Position numbers and translations under genes: made by a program
Assembly: GCA_007449985.2 (NCBI GenBank)
Contig: VIIQ02000002.1
Location: forward strand, 1,054,001-1,118,000
Origin: Desmodesmus armatus
Taxonomy: Eukaryota; Chlorophyta; Chlorophyceae; Sphaeropleales; Scenedesmaceae
Length of the DNA: 64,000 nucleotides
Direction of reading: 5' to 3'
Shown here: positions 10,817-22,150 of the stretch, piece by piece
How positions within the stretch are numbered: position 1 is the stretch's first letter
Layout of the letters: each line of letters starts with the position of its first letter
Notes under the pieces: generated by a model
Database searches by the model: none
What the model saw: only the letters and a program-made list of their open reading frames with translations
What the model was told of the DNA's origin: nothing

Positions 10817-11864
10817 CCTGACACCGCAGCTGCAACTGGCTACCCTCGCAGTTGGGGGTCAGCCGAACGCTTGTTGATGGTGGCTCCCTTTGGCAAGAAG
10901 TCGTGTCGTCCATGCATGCTTCCTGGGTCGCACCGCCTGCTGTCATCGCGTCATCACCGCTGTACTTCCTGCACCCTCCAGGTCTTGCCGGCTTTGCTGC
11001 TGGACCTGCGCAGGCCAGCATGTGCGTGTCAAGGGCCGCCCACAGCAGTGTGCTGAGCTGACCTAGTCGTGCATGCCAGCTGCCAGCATCCATGGTGCTG
11101 GGCCCATCAAGCGTATCACAGCAAGGGCAACGAGTGGTGTGTTCACTGCAGGGCAGCCCAGCCTGCCAGACTTCACCTGTGCCAGTTGCTGCTGGTGCGT
11201 GTAAATGGCCCACTGGTACTTTGATTCATCTAGGCCGAAGATGTACGCAACTGCTGCGTCTACATAGTCCCAGGCTGCACACAAGAGGGTGTGGTTTTTC
11301 AGCCACATGCAGCATACACGGTGTCGGGAGGACGTGTGAATGGTTTTGTGCATGGTCGCAGCAGGTTTGTATGTGCAGCAGCACTCTTACCTGTCCAGGC
11401 TGCACCCCGTAGCCAGCTCCCCAGCGTGCTGGCTTGTGGTTCAAGCGCTTCTGTGGGTTGAGCAGCAGTGCTGCAACCCTGGATTGTGCAGCAGTCGTGT
11501 GCTTGAGCTGACTGCATGATGGGCAGGAGCTGTGCTGATGCAGAGTCACTTGCACTGATGGTCGTGGGAGTGCTGAGTGCTGGGGAGTGCAAGTAGGCGG
11601 GAGGAAGCAGCAATGCCAAACAGTGTTGTCATACAATCATTATTCTGTAACCAACAGTCCCTGATTAATGCAGGCAGCGATGACAGGCATATGCCTGTTT
11701 CAAACATAACATGGCCGGTCAACTCCCTTCCATGCAATGCACCCCGCTCCCCTCCATCGAGATGTTTTTACTCTGCTACATGTATTAATCTCAACTGTTT
11801 GCCTGTTTCCAGGACCTGTGCTGCCTGATCAAACTCAACTCCCGATCGCTCGAAGTCAGCACAG
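10817..11864. other. Spacer: 3' region of two-helix gene and upstream region of RER1
   Basis: About 1 kb between two + strand genes. A TGTAA poly(A)-type signal lies at 11200-11204 and another at 11645-11649. The last 250 bases before RER1 are more AT-rich and hold its promoter and leader. No supported open frame or repeat. Confidence 0.4.
11200..11204 (+). terminator. Candidate TGTAA poly(A) signal of the two-helix gene
   Basis: TGTAA is the usual poly(A) signal of volvocalean algae. This copy lies 384 bases past the stop codon at 10816, within T/G-rich sequence. Confidence 0.35.
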
Positions 11865-12803
11865 ATGAATGCAGCACCACCAGAGGATGAGGACAACTCG
11901 GGTGTCGCTCAGTTGGTAGCAAAGTTCAACCAACAGACGCAGATACTGCTAGATAGAGCAGCCCCCTTGGTACTGCCCCGTTGGGGAGCATGGCTACTGT
12001 CGTTGATAGCATACATAGCCCGGGTCTGGATGCTGAAAGGCTTCTACATTGTCACCTACGGGCTTGGCATATACAACCTGAACCTCTTGCTGGGCTTCAT
12101 CACCCCACAAGTTGACCCAGAGTTGGAACATGACGCGCCAGGGCTGCCGACCAAGTCAGACCAGGAGTTCAAGCCATTTGTGCGGCGATTACCAGAGTTC
12201 AAATTCTGGTGGGTGCAAGGTGTTGAATGCAGGTGTATGCAGCTGGCAGGATGCGGTGGGAGTGGTTGTTGCTGGGTGTGTGCTCCTATAATAGCTGCAG
12301 ATGCGGTTACCCTGACATCACAACCATTGTGTGTGCTGTGCTGATGCAGGTGGTCGTCATTCAAATCAATATGGATTGGGGTAGCAATGACACTGTTTCC
12401 AATGTTTGATGTGCCAGTGTTCTGGCCCATCCTGGTGCTGTACTGGCTGCTGCTGTTTACCGTCACCATGAAACGGCAAATCAAGCACATGATCAAGTAC
12501 AAGTACTTGCCCTTCAGCACAGGAAAGAAGGTAAGGCTTACCCACATTGTCCCAAGCATCAGCAGAATGCAGTTGTTTGAGGCCAGCCCGACGGGGAAAG
12601 CCAGCATGAACTGTGTGAGCTAATGAGCACAACTTGCAGCAGCCGCAGCATGCGCCTGCCTGCAGCCTGCACACCAGCACATGGCATTCCAATCGATAAG
12701 GTCGGCAGCTGTCGCATGCAGTCCAACCTGACTGCCAGTGTGCTGTGCTGTGTGTGCCCTGCAGCAATACGGGCAGCGCAAGGAGGCAGGTTCAGCCAAG
12801 TAG
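11865..12803 (+). CDS. RER1: RER1, Golgi-to-ER retrieval receptor
   Basis: Three exons (11865-12208, 12350-12530, 12765-12803) give 187 residues, the usual RER1 length. RER1 is a four-span membrane protein of the early Golgi that returns escaped ER membrane proteins, and unassembled subunits, in COPI vesicles. Family hallmarks visible in order are the cytosolic start with [17 protein letters not shown], the span [15 protein letters not shown], the loop [40 protein letters not shown] across the first splice, the pair of spans around [20 protein letters not shown], and [21 protein letters not shown]. The C-terminal tail [12 protein letters not shown] is a tiny third exon. The start codon is the first ATG in a purine-rich context (ACAGATGA). 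Nothing is missing or broken. Confidence 0.97.
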
Positions 12804-13300
12804 CCAGCAGCGCACATTTGGGGACAATTTACAGCATGGTTGACACAGGCAGTGGACGATTGGCAAGCAACGGCTGTGCAGCAAAGCAACATGCAGCAGC
12901 ACGGCATGTGTAGAGGGCCAGGACTGCTTTACTGCGTGCTGGACGTGGCGTGGGCAATTTTGCCAGATAGGTGTCAACATGTGGATGCTGCAGACGCATC
13001 CTTTGCCAGCGGCAGCTAGCTGTGTCACTACAACGCCGGGAGCCGCATTGGGCCTGGCCGTTTGTCACCTGCAGTTTGCACTCAGCTGCTGATGACAACC
13101 CAGCAACGATGTGTTCAGGTATCACTTACCAAACAGCAACTGGTGTTTGGTGCGTTCGTGTTTGTGTGTGATGCGTTTGTCCCCATATTGGACTTGAAGG
13201 TGCCAGGCAACTGGTCGAGTGTGTTACATGGTCAGGAAACTGGTTGTTCCAGCGGTTTTCAAAGTAACAGGCGAGCACCGCAGCACGTACAGCAAAGCAC

Positions 13301-13383
13301 GCACCCCTTGTGCCGCTGCCAGCACCCCTTGTGCCGCTGCCAGCAGACAGTTGACCACAGGCGTGATGAACAGGCGTGATGAA
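13301..13383. repeat. Two short tandem duplications
   Basis: A 21-base unit is exactly doubled at 13301-13321 and 13322-13342, and a 13-base unit (CAGGCGTGATGAA) is exactly doubled at 13358-13370 and 13371-13383. Both are typical of replication slippage in untranslated DNA. Confidence 0.85.
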
Positions 13384-13967
13384 CAGGTATCATGCTGGTG
13401 CGGCTGTCAAGGGGTGCACGAGGCAGTGCGACCGGCGGAGCAACGGCCCAGCGCACACAACATGCTTGCCCAACAGTCATGGCGCCCCTGCCCCGCACAT
13501 TGTCATTCAAAACTGATCAGGAGTCAAACTCAGTGCCAAAGCTAGCAGTACTTCCTTCACAAACAGCAGCTGCTCCTCCATGAGCAAAACAGTCACGAAA
13601 GTACACCACAGTCACGGAAAGCCCTGCAAGATGCCATCCTGCACTCATTTGCAGCTCACACAGCACCTCAGCCACAGCACACAGCAGGATTTGAGGATGT
13701 GACCTTTGTGTGCAGCAGCCTTCTGTCTCTTGACATGGTTTGTGGAACCAACCCCACCTCAGTAGGCACTGAGAACATGGCCCGGCCATGCTCGCGGGGC
13801 ACCAAAACATGGCCCATCCATAGCACAATTGTCACTCTAACATTGGGGTGCATTGGCTGGTCGCACTCCATGCGTCAGCATCCCAGCACTTATGCCACCC
13901 AGCTACAGTGCTTGAAGCCAGCACACGGGCATGCCAGACGACCAGGCGGATCCCCATGGGAGAATCT

Positions 13968-14002
13968 CTGTTACTTATGAAGTAACAGTGATCAATCACT
14001 GT
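13968..14002. repeat. Two overlapping perfect hairpins
   Basis: CTGTTACTT / AAGTAACAG around ATG (13968-13988), followed by ACAGTGAT / ATCACTGT around CA (13985-14002). The two stems share four bases, so they are mutually exclusive if formed in RNA. They lie in the A/C-rich presumed 3' region of the 915-aa gene. Confidence 0.75.
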
Positions 14003-17000
14003 CCAAGCACCAGGACGGTGCATGCCATGCCCATCTTGTTGTGAGAAAAGCATCATTGACGCAGCAGTAGGGCACAGCCCAAGGCTGCAGGCTGCCTGAC
14101 GACTCGCACAGTATGTGATTGTGCCAGACCCTTGACCAGCTCACTCATACCCGTGACAAGCTCGTCTTCTTCACCCCGGGGGCCACAGTATAGAGGGCCA
14201 GCGGGGCCCTATACCTCTGTGCTTGCAGACAGCAAGCATTCACACAATCCAGATGGTTGCAGGTGGCCAGCGAACGATGAAATCTTGATGTATGCCCCAA
14301 AAAACACGCCCAGAGCAGCGGGGTTAGAAAATTGCAGTAGCACTGCCAGGGCGCGCCAAACTGTACATAAGATGTGAAGCCAGATAGGACAGGTGACACA
14401 AACCACTCGCATATGTGACAGCCATGCTGTCCTCATTTTCCGCCAGGAAGGGCTTGGTGGCAACACCATGTCCTTTGAAAGAAGACATGTCAAACACAGG
14501 GAGCAGTCTGCTGACTGAGCAGCATGACACATCAACCAGTGCAGATCAGAGTGTGGGCGACATCGGGGGGCACATGCCATGCAACAAAAAGGTGAGGAAC
14601 GAGGAGGTGCACAGCCAAGGCGTTTGTAGATATTCTGTTGTGCATAGCACACAACTGCATCACATCAGCAGGAGGGAGAAACATAGAAGCCTGCTCCCAA
14701 CACACAGGGGCGGGGAAAAGAATGCATGTGTGGACATGGTTCTGCTGCACACGCATCACACAAAAGCGTGTGTGCCAGGCGGACAGCCAACGTAGCCAAA
14801 GGAGGACAACATGAGAGCCATGCTGTGTTGTGCGACGTGCAGGCGCCTCACAAGCAGAGTGACAAGCTGCGTTGTGAAAGAATTGACGTAAAAAGGTGCT
14901 AGTGCCATGCCACGCATGTAGATATGCAGATGCACCCTCAGCTAGTCCTGCATCACTGATGTTGTGACAACTGCGCCCTGCAAAAGCACAGCCCTGATCA
15001 TGTGGTACGCCAGGTGGCCGTAGCAACAGGAGGGAGCACCCATCAAAACAAGGAGCACCCATCATGATGTCCAGCAACATATACCCGTAACATGTTGTTG
15101 CTATGAGCCTCTACAGGATCACAGCAGTCAGCACAAAAGCACAGGCGGTCGACGCTTGCGGTGGCGCAAGCCAACCGCCCCAAAACACAGCCCTTGCGAT
15201 GACCACCCTGCATCCCAATCAACCCTCACAGCCCTCAGGCCCCTACACGCAAAGGTTTGGTTTCTGTAAGCACCATAAACAAAAGCAACCCTCACACCCA
15301 CATACCATATTTATATTCAATAGAAAGGGGCGGCATAGGGCAAGGCGGCAGAGTGAATAGAGGCAAAGGGTAGCCGGCCAGTGCAGCGCTGGCAGATACA
15401 AGCGAGTGCTGAATAGACAAGCGCGAACAAAAATGCAGATGTGCTGCCACACAACATGTGTGGATACCCTTGACAAGCTGTGTGAACCCACCCACTCAAC
15501 ATAGCCCAAGCTTCCACGGCAAGCTTGTTGGGGACTGTTGCACTCAACCCAACTGCTACACCATATGGTGTGATGTCCACAAAGAGAAATGATGCGAGCC
15601 GATGCAGTGTTCACAAGACAACACAAGACAAGGCGGCGTCATGACCGCCCCAGGCGTTCAGGCCAGCCCACAAAAGCACTGCACAGATACAGCAAATTGG
15701 TGGTGGCTGCAGCACCAGCCGCTACAGGCGGCAATACAGGCTTTGCTATGTGCATGCGTGGGTCAAGCTGCCATACACAATAAGGAAGGCCAGGGCCCTG
15801 AATCAGCCAGGGTGCATGCCAACTGCATGTCAACAAAGCAGAAAGAGAGATAGTACAAGGGGCGATGGCTATTCACAAGTCTTTGCCCAGTTGTGCCACA
15901 CAGCCCAACAGCAAGCACGATAGCCGTACCAAGTGTAGCTGCTACCACGTGCTGCACGGCACTGTGTGATTCCAGAAGCTCAACACACCTCTGCACATGG
16001 ACAGCATGCTATGCTGCTGTGTGGCGAGGGTGTGAATGAATCACAACCAAGGAAAGTGAGGCAGCCACACAAAGTGACGCAGCCACACAAGTGAGTTTGT
16101 AGCCAGCTTGATTGCCCTAGCATGCCCATGGACCATAAAGGCAGGTGCATATTGACATCGTTGGGCCAAACATGGCCGCTCGCCGCACAGCATAGCTAGT
16201 CAGGCCAGGATACAGGAATGTTAAAAAGGAGTGGTTGACACACAAGCCAGGGCAGTCAGAGCTGACAAGACACTGCGATCAACAATAAAAGAAAATGACA
16301 ACTGATACCCAACATAGACTGCTGGTTTGTGCCACCAACAGTTTACCCAACCGAGCATAGCAACCAGCAGCGGCACGCCGACTGCTGAGTCACAATAACG
16401 ATGCCAGGCTGCAGTGTATGCGTGGCACTGCATGCTGCATTGCGCTTGGCGGCAAACAACATGCAAGCACAGCACAGCACAGCTGGCAGTGCTGACATGG
16501 CAAGTGTTGGGGAAAGAACACGGTCGACAGCTCTACATATGATCTACCAGTGTACAATCCAACACCCGTGAGTAGCTTACTTGCAGGTCAGCAGGGCAAG
16601 CAACAGTCATGCTGCATGACGCCAAGCCAAAAGACGGGGACACAGTGTACTGTGTCTACGATGACAGAAAGTTGCAGCTGCCTTGGGCTACTAACAAGCA
16701 TGCCAAGCAACTGTACAACCAAGCTGGGTGGGAAACACGCATGTCACGCTGTGGCAAAACTGACAGACAAGCACACAGACATGTGACCCTCCCTACATAT
16801 GACCTCACACCAACGGCAGCAACACAGGGTCACCATACCGCACCCTGACACCCCTCACCCGCCCCTCAGAGCTGTCTCATACTGAAGGCAACATGCAAGT
16901 TCAGCCAAGGATGCTGCTCTGTGCACATAAGATGACAACACGTGCACATACAAAAGAAACTGACTGCAACCAGGTGTACTGCGATCAAGCAAGTCACAGG

Positions 17001-17410
17001 CTAGGGATGTAGCGTCAGGGATGGCAGAGCCAGGCAGTTGGACACAAACTGCTACGGATCAAGCAAGCATGCAAGCTGGCTGCTCAGTGCTCTTGATATG
17101 GTCAGCAGGGCATAATAGGGGAACCACAAGCACAACAATGTGCAAACCCTGTCGCACACATCGTGGTGCCAACCCCAGCACTTGTCACAGTACCAGAACG
17201 GATTGGAGCAAATCCTGCATATCAACGCGTGCACATGATCACATTTGCAGACCTCAACACCTGTCGCAGACCCTCAAGTGCGCCCCAAACCAAACTTGCG
17301 CTCAGCACACAACACACACCCCTCATCCACAACAAGCATCAAGATTACTACATGCCGCGGCGCAGATGGCAAGACTCGGCCTGCAGGAAGATCATCCTAG
17401 CCCCGTAATC

Positions 17411-20400
17411 TCAACTATCATCCTGCATATCAGCTCCAAAGCCCTGCAGCAGCTCCTCCAGCAACCCCGGCCCTCCTGGCCCTGCCTGCCACTGCAGCGC
17501 AGCACCCAAGTCCATCTGCCCATCACTGCGGCCCATCACCAGGAGCTCCTCATCCCGCTCTCCCAGGCCCTGGTTAGTGTTGAGGTTTGCTTGCAGCGCA
17601 GGGCTCTGTGCTGGCTGGCTGTTCAGCTTGAAAGCACGGACAAGCTTCTTCACCAGCCCTGGCTTCTCCCCTGGGTGCATGCTGCTGTTGCCGGCCGCCT
17701 CTGCGGCCTGCATCATGTAAGGGGCCCCAGTGAGGTCCCCACCGTGCTGCTCGGCAGCCCTGTATGTCGCGCGCAGGTGCGCCAGCTGCTGCACGAACTG
17801 ACTGTTGCTGCCTGCAACGCCCACTGGTGGCTGGGCCGGTGCTGCATAGCTGCCCGGGAGAAGCTGCGCTGACCCCTGCTGCGGACGGCCTGCTCCCAAG
17901 GACCCGCTGCCTGCTGCGAGCATGGTACCTCCCTCTGCATGCCAGCTGAAACCCGCAACACCAGCAGCTATGCCCAGAGTGGGGTCGCTGTGCTCCCTGT
18001 ACACAGGCGGCACCGATGCACTGTGCCACGGCCTGGTGCCTGCAGGAGCCCTTTGGTTCCCCTCTGCCAACAGACTGGCACTGCTGTTGTCCACCCAGTG
18101 TTGCCCACCCAGCAGCTGCTGGCCAGGCGCCAGCTGATTCCCCCAGCCCATGGCTGAACCTGCTGCTGCTGCTGCGTCACGTGTGGTGACGGGGTCAGAG
18201 GGGATGCGGCTGGTAGGCAGCCCGCCAGCACTCCCAGTGAATGAGGTCGAGGTGAATGAGGCTCCTGCCCCTACAGAGTTATGCCTGCGGGCCTTAGCCT
18301 TCTTTCCCCTCAGCAGTGTCTTCAGCCTGCCTGCAAAACCTCCTGACGCAGCACCACCCCCCTGCACCCCCGGCTGCATGAACCCCTGGTCCCGCTGGCT
18401 GTACCGCAGCCCCGCAAGCCCGTCTTGCTGTCTTGCAGGGGTAAGGAGTGCGCTCTGCTGCTGCCAGACGTCTGTGGCCTCCTCACAGCTGCTGAACTGC
18501 ATCAGCTGCTGAAGGTCTGCAGGCTGGGGCCGGGCCCCCATGCCTGCCACCCTGCCACAGAATGAGGTGGGCAGCGATGCACCCTCGGCAACGCCTGGCA
18601 GGGTGAGGGACATGCGCTTGGTGGGCAGCTCAGCGGACGGACCTGACAACTCCACTGCCAGCTCAGGTTGACCTGCAAGCAATGCCCCCAAACAAGCAGC
18701 TGATCAAGATCAAAGCATGCACAGGGGCCTGGGAAAGGATGCGGCTATGTTGCAAATGCTCATGTGCTGCCATGAGACAGTCTGCCAGCTCATGTCTGCT
18801 CTTCACTGACTGCATGTGCATCCCAGCACATCGTGCGCAGGCCAATGCCACAACAGCTGGCCGTAACTCAGTATCAGTTACACACACATTGTCGGATGAA
18901 ATGCTAGCCAGCATGCATGTGCACGCATGCAGTCTCTCTGTCGACACACACAGCTTTTCTGTGCACGAGCACGCACATCAATGCTGCCCTTCACACACAC
19001 CATTGCCGGCCCACCTGTCAGTCCCTCGTCCTTGACTGCAAACAGCTCCCTCAGCATTTTGTCCCGCTTGCGCACCAGTCCCCCACCATCAAGTGACACC
19101 CTGTGGGGCCCCTGAGCCAGCGGTAGCGACGCATCGCTCAGCCCGTGCAGCAGCAGCCCTGCATTTGTGGTCCCTGCCGCCGCTGCTGGCAGAGAGGCCT
19201 GTGTAGCAGCACTGGGTAGAGGCCAGGAGGCCAGCTGAGAGGGCTGCACACCAATGCTGAGCCCTGGGGCTGTTGCAGATGTTGTCTGCTGTTCCATCCA
19301 CCCAGCTGCTGCCGCTGGTGCTGGTGCATGGCCCATGGCAGCAGCAGCAGCAGCCAGCTGTGAAGGTGGGAGTGGTGTCAGCTGCAGGGGGTCAGCCTGT
19401 GAGTGCTGCTGCTGCTGCTGCTGAGCAGCGCCTGCTGCCTCCAGCTGTTGGATTAGCTCATCCTGCAGCCTCCTGTCAAACTCAGCAGCTGTCTGCTGTT
19501 CAAGCCACTGCATTTCCTGCTCCACCTGCTGCTGCCGCAGCGCCTGCTGAAGCTGTATCTGCTGCTCCTGCTGCTGCTTCAGCATCTGCGCTTGCTGGTC
19601 TAGCTGCTGCAGCTTCTGCTGCAGCAGCGGTGGCGGCAGCCGCTCCTCTCCTGGCTGCAGCTGCTGCTGTGGGGTGTGGCGGAAGCTGCTGCTCCTGTGC
19701 GCCCTCGGTGCTGACTCAATGTCGAGCAGCAGCTGCTGCACCAACAGCTCCTCAACGTGGCTGGTGTCAAGGACAGCCTGCTGCTGCAGCGCTGCTGCTG
19801 TTCCTGCAACCCCAGCTGATGCCTCCAGCTGCCAGCTGTTGCATTGCATGCCCATGTCTGCTGCTAAGTCTGCTGCGGAAGGCATCCAGCAGCTGTCGGC
19901 CTCTGTGCCGGTTGTTTCATCATCAGTGTCGGTTGTTTCGCCCCCCCGCAGGCCCCACAGGTTGCCTGCTGCGGCCAGCTCATGGTGCAGCTCTGCAAGC
20001 CACGGCTGGCAGTCTGCAAAGGCTGCTGCGTGCTGCTGTGCAGCGGTGTTGGTGCTGGGCGGGGTGTGCAGCGGTGGCTGCTGGTCCTCTGGGGCGGTTG
20101 AGGGGGTGTGGCAGCTACCTCCACCAGAAGAGGGGCACTGCAGCAGTCAATGTGCAGGCGGCCAAGACACGGGTTGGTACTCGGTGCAGGCAGCTCAAGT
20201 AGTTCCAAGGTTGGGTGTGGAACAAAGAGTGACTGATGCAGCGCTACAAACATTTGAGGCATCGTACCAACTTGTGCAGCCACCTGACAGGGCATCAAGT
20301 GCACTGAGTTAGTGATCAAGCAGGCGCACCCGCTTCGTTCCCGTCTGCTGTGATCAAGTGCTGTACTTACCCGAACATCGGCTGTTGTGGGGCCTAATGC

Positions 20401-20920
20401 CTGAGGGGGAAATTTGTTGCTGGGTCCTGGCTGAACAGGCGTGTCACTGCCACTGCTGCGATGCCCGCTGCGCTGCCTTGAGTCTGCACGTGTCAGCGGT
20501 GGCCCTTGCTGCCTGCATGTTGGGATGACAGGGGGTGCAAGTGACACAATGCTGAGTGTGTGTTTTGGCCTTGAAGACACGACATGCAACTTGCATTCAA
20601 ACTGCCAGATGTGAGGGATGCAGCTGGATGGTAGGATGCCAGCCTGGTGAGTGTCATGCTGCCGCAGAGCAGTAGGGCGGACGTTTGTGGGTTACTCACT
20701 GTGACAGCAGAAAATCGACCATGCAGGCCACACTGTTCTTCTGAGAGGCTTTCAGCGGGCCCATACAGAGGTCCTCCTCAAGGATCTGGATTAAATCCAG
20801 TCTGCACAGCTGCAACAGCAACCCCCGGTCCTCCTCTGTAAACTGCGCATGCTGCCCATTGAGCCTCTGCCTGACGAGCTTAAGCGCTTCTGGGTTGCTC
20901 TTTCGCTTTCCCTTGCTCAT
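17411..20920 (-). CDS. Gln-rich coiled-coil protein, 915 aa, unknown family
   Basis: Four exons on the - strand: 20920-20700, 20512-20371, 20137-19015 and 18672-17411, with phase kept throughout and a stop at 17411-17413. Residues 1-75 form a small basic then helical module (MSKGKRKSNPEALKLVRQRL, FTEEDRGLLLQLCRLDLIQILEEDLC) that may be the only globular domain. An acidic patch follows near 185-200 (GETTDTDDETTGTEAD). A long Gln-rich coiled coil runs through about residues 240-340 with heptad-like LQQ/QQL repeats (LLQQKLQQLDQQAQMLKQQQ). The second half is Gly/Ala/Ser/Gln low complexity with islands such as LKTLLRGKKAKARRHNS and KPGLVKKLVRAFKLNS. A polyQ scaffold or transcription/RNA-granule factor is plausible, but no known domain is recognised. 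Open frames on the opposite strand here (19273-20312) are shadows. Confidence 0.75.
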
Positions 20921-21389
20921 CCTGCACTCTTACAGCTGCCTTGTAAAGTTGACGCGAGACTCAGTGATTGCCTCGTCGTCCTATCTCTGAAACAGATGTA
21001 CGAGCAGCTGCATCACCACTAGGGTTTCAGGATCAACTTTGTTGACACTGCAAAGGCAACAGTGGATGCACAGAAAGCAGAGGACGTCTGGTTGGTCACA
21101 CCCTGCACCCTGCTCGAACCAGTTGTTGTCAAGCCCTGATGGAGCGGCAAAACAACCAAACCCAATGTGTATATATCGCTCTGCTTGTTGCTTGCTGTGT
21201 AATCTGCACTCCCAGATCAAGCGTGCATTGACTCAGTCTGACTGAAGTGTGAATTTCGCTGGAGGCAACCGGCTACCGCGCAAACAGCGCACACACAGAC
21301 TAGAAATATACTCAGAAACCTATTTGTTGCAGAAAGAGGCCGCCTGCCGCATGTCGCGCCTCATGTCATCGCAGGGCACCAATTAGAAG
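20921..21389. promoter_or_regulatory. Upstream region of the 915-aa gene
   Basis: Some 470 bases ahead of the start at 20920. The sequence is mixed in composition and holds an AT-rich patch around 21296-21330. It presumably carries the promoter and leader, but no specific element is recognised. Confidence 0.35.
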
Positions 21390-21399
21390 TCAAAACTGC

Positions 21400-22150
21400 C
21401 ATGACTCACAGCATATGCAGCATTGGCAGAGAAGGGTATGCATGCACAAATCGGCGCTACCGTGACCGTCCGCGGTGACCCCGTCGAAGTGGTTGGAGGC
21501 AATGCCCTGAGCAGAGGTGTTGGCCCCCCTGAGGGTTCCCCTTGCAGGGGGGGAGGGGGGCGGGTCCCCCCCTCCCTCTGAGCGTTGCTTTGATGCCAAT
21601 GCAGCTGCTACTATTGACATTGTTGCTTCTGTGAGGGGGTAGACCCCCTCACGCTCCCCCTCATGGGCATCCTGGACGGGGGCCTCTGCAGAGACACGTG
21701 GTGTTACTCCCACCTGGTGGCACTGCCACCGTGGCAGTGTAGTTGAGGCATCGCCCCACTCGCACCTTTGCATTCTTCCATGCTCAGCCAAAACAACTGC
21801 GTTCTGTCGAGTTTTTGATGGCATGCGCAACAAAAGTGTTTCTGCCTCGGTTGGGTCGAACCAGTCATTGAACACAGCACTGGTGCCCGTAGCGTTTGCG
21901 TCCCCACTGCTTTATAATATTCTTTAACATTACGTTTGAGTCTTTTCTGGCTACGGCTTGCGTCAAACAGATAATCCTGCAGGACAGGTGGCACGGTCGG
22001 ACACTGCAGTAGCAGCTCGTTACTGCCCTTCAGCATCGTACAGAAACCGTCTGTTGCTTGTGGAGCGTTTTATGAGTCCGGTGGCTCTGGTTTGAGGCGG
22101 CCGTTGTGGCCGTTGTTGGCCGTTACTAAGAAGGTCATTGGTTTATTACT
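21400..22150 (-). mobile_element. AT-rich coding-like island, possible mobile-element relic
   Basis: Two overlapping - strand reading frames look coding but use A/T-ending codons unlike all neighbouring genes. One (22036-21905 and on) reads VLQDYLFDASRSQKRLKRN then VKEYYKAVG. The other (from about 21910 to 21660) reads FNDWFDPTEAETLLLRMPSK then TRQNAVVLAEHGRMQR. They would join by a short intron or a frameshift near 21905. The flanks are unusual for the window: a G-rich/C-rich block at 21540-21580, and repeated GGCCGTTGTGGCCGTTGTTGGCCG motifs near 22098. I recognise no transposase, integrase or polymerase motif, so 'mobile element' is inferred from composition and decay. A host gene fragment is the alternative. 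Confidence 0.3.

Larger units (their letters stand above)
12804..17410. other. 4.6-kb gene-free stretch between convergent RER1 and the 915-aa gene
   Basis: No supported gene in 4.6 kb. The + strand is T/G-rich to about 13260, then A/C-rich (CACA, CAAC, GACA) up to 17410. This fits a short 3' region of RER1 followed by a very long 3' region of the - strand 915-aa gene. Small tandem duplications at 13301-13342 and 13358-13383 and a double hairpin at 13968-14002 lie inside. The longest frames (14145-14652 on -, 17021-17872 on +) lack domains, codon bias and splice signals. An unrecognised non-coding RNA or a decayed element cannot be excluded. Confidence 0.45.

Noticed and set aside
13301..13383. 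Possible CRISPR-like or satellite array
   Set aside because: Only two copies of each unit with no spacers; simple slippage duplications in eukaryotic DNA.
14145..14652. - strand frames of up to 147 codons with hydrophobic stretches
   Set aside because: No splice sites, homology-like motifs or codon bias; located within A/C-rich presumed untranslated sequence.
19273..20312. Long + strand open frames of 309 and 212 codons
   Set aside because: They are antisense shadows of the Gln-rich exon 20137-19015; CAG/CTG repeats stay open in all frames.
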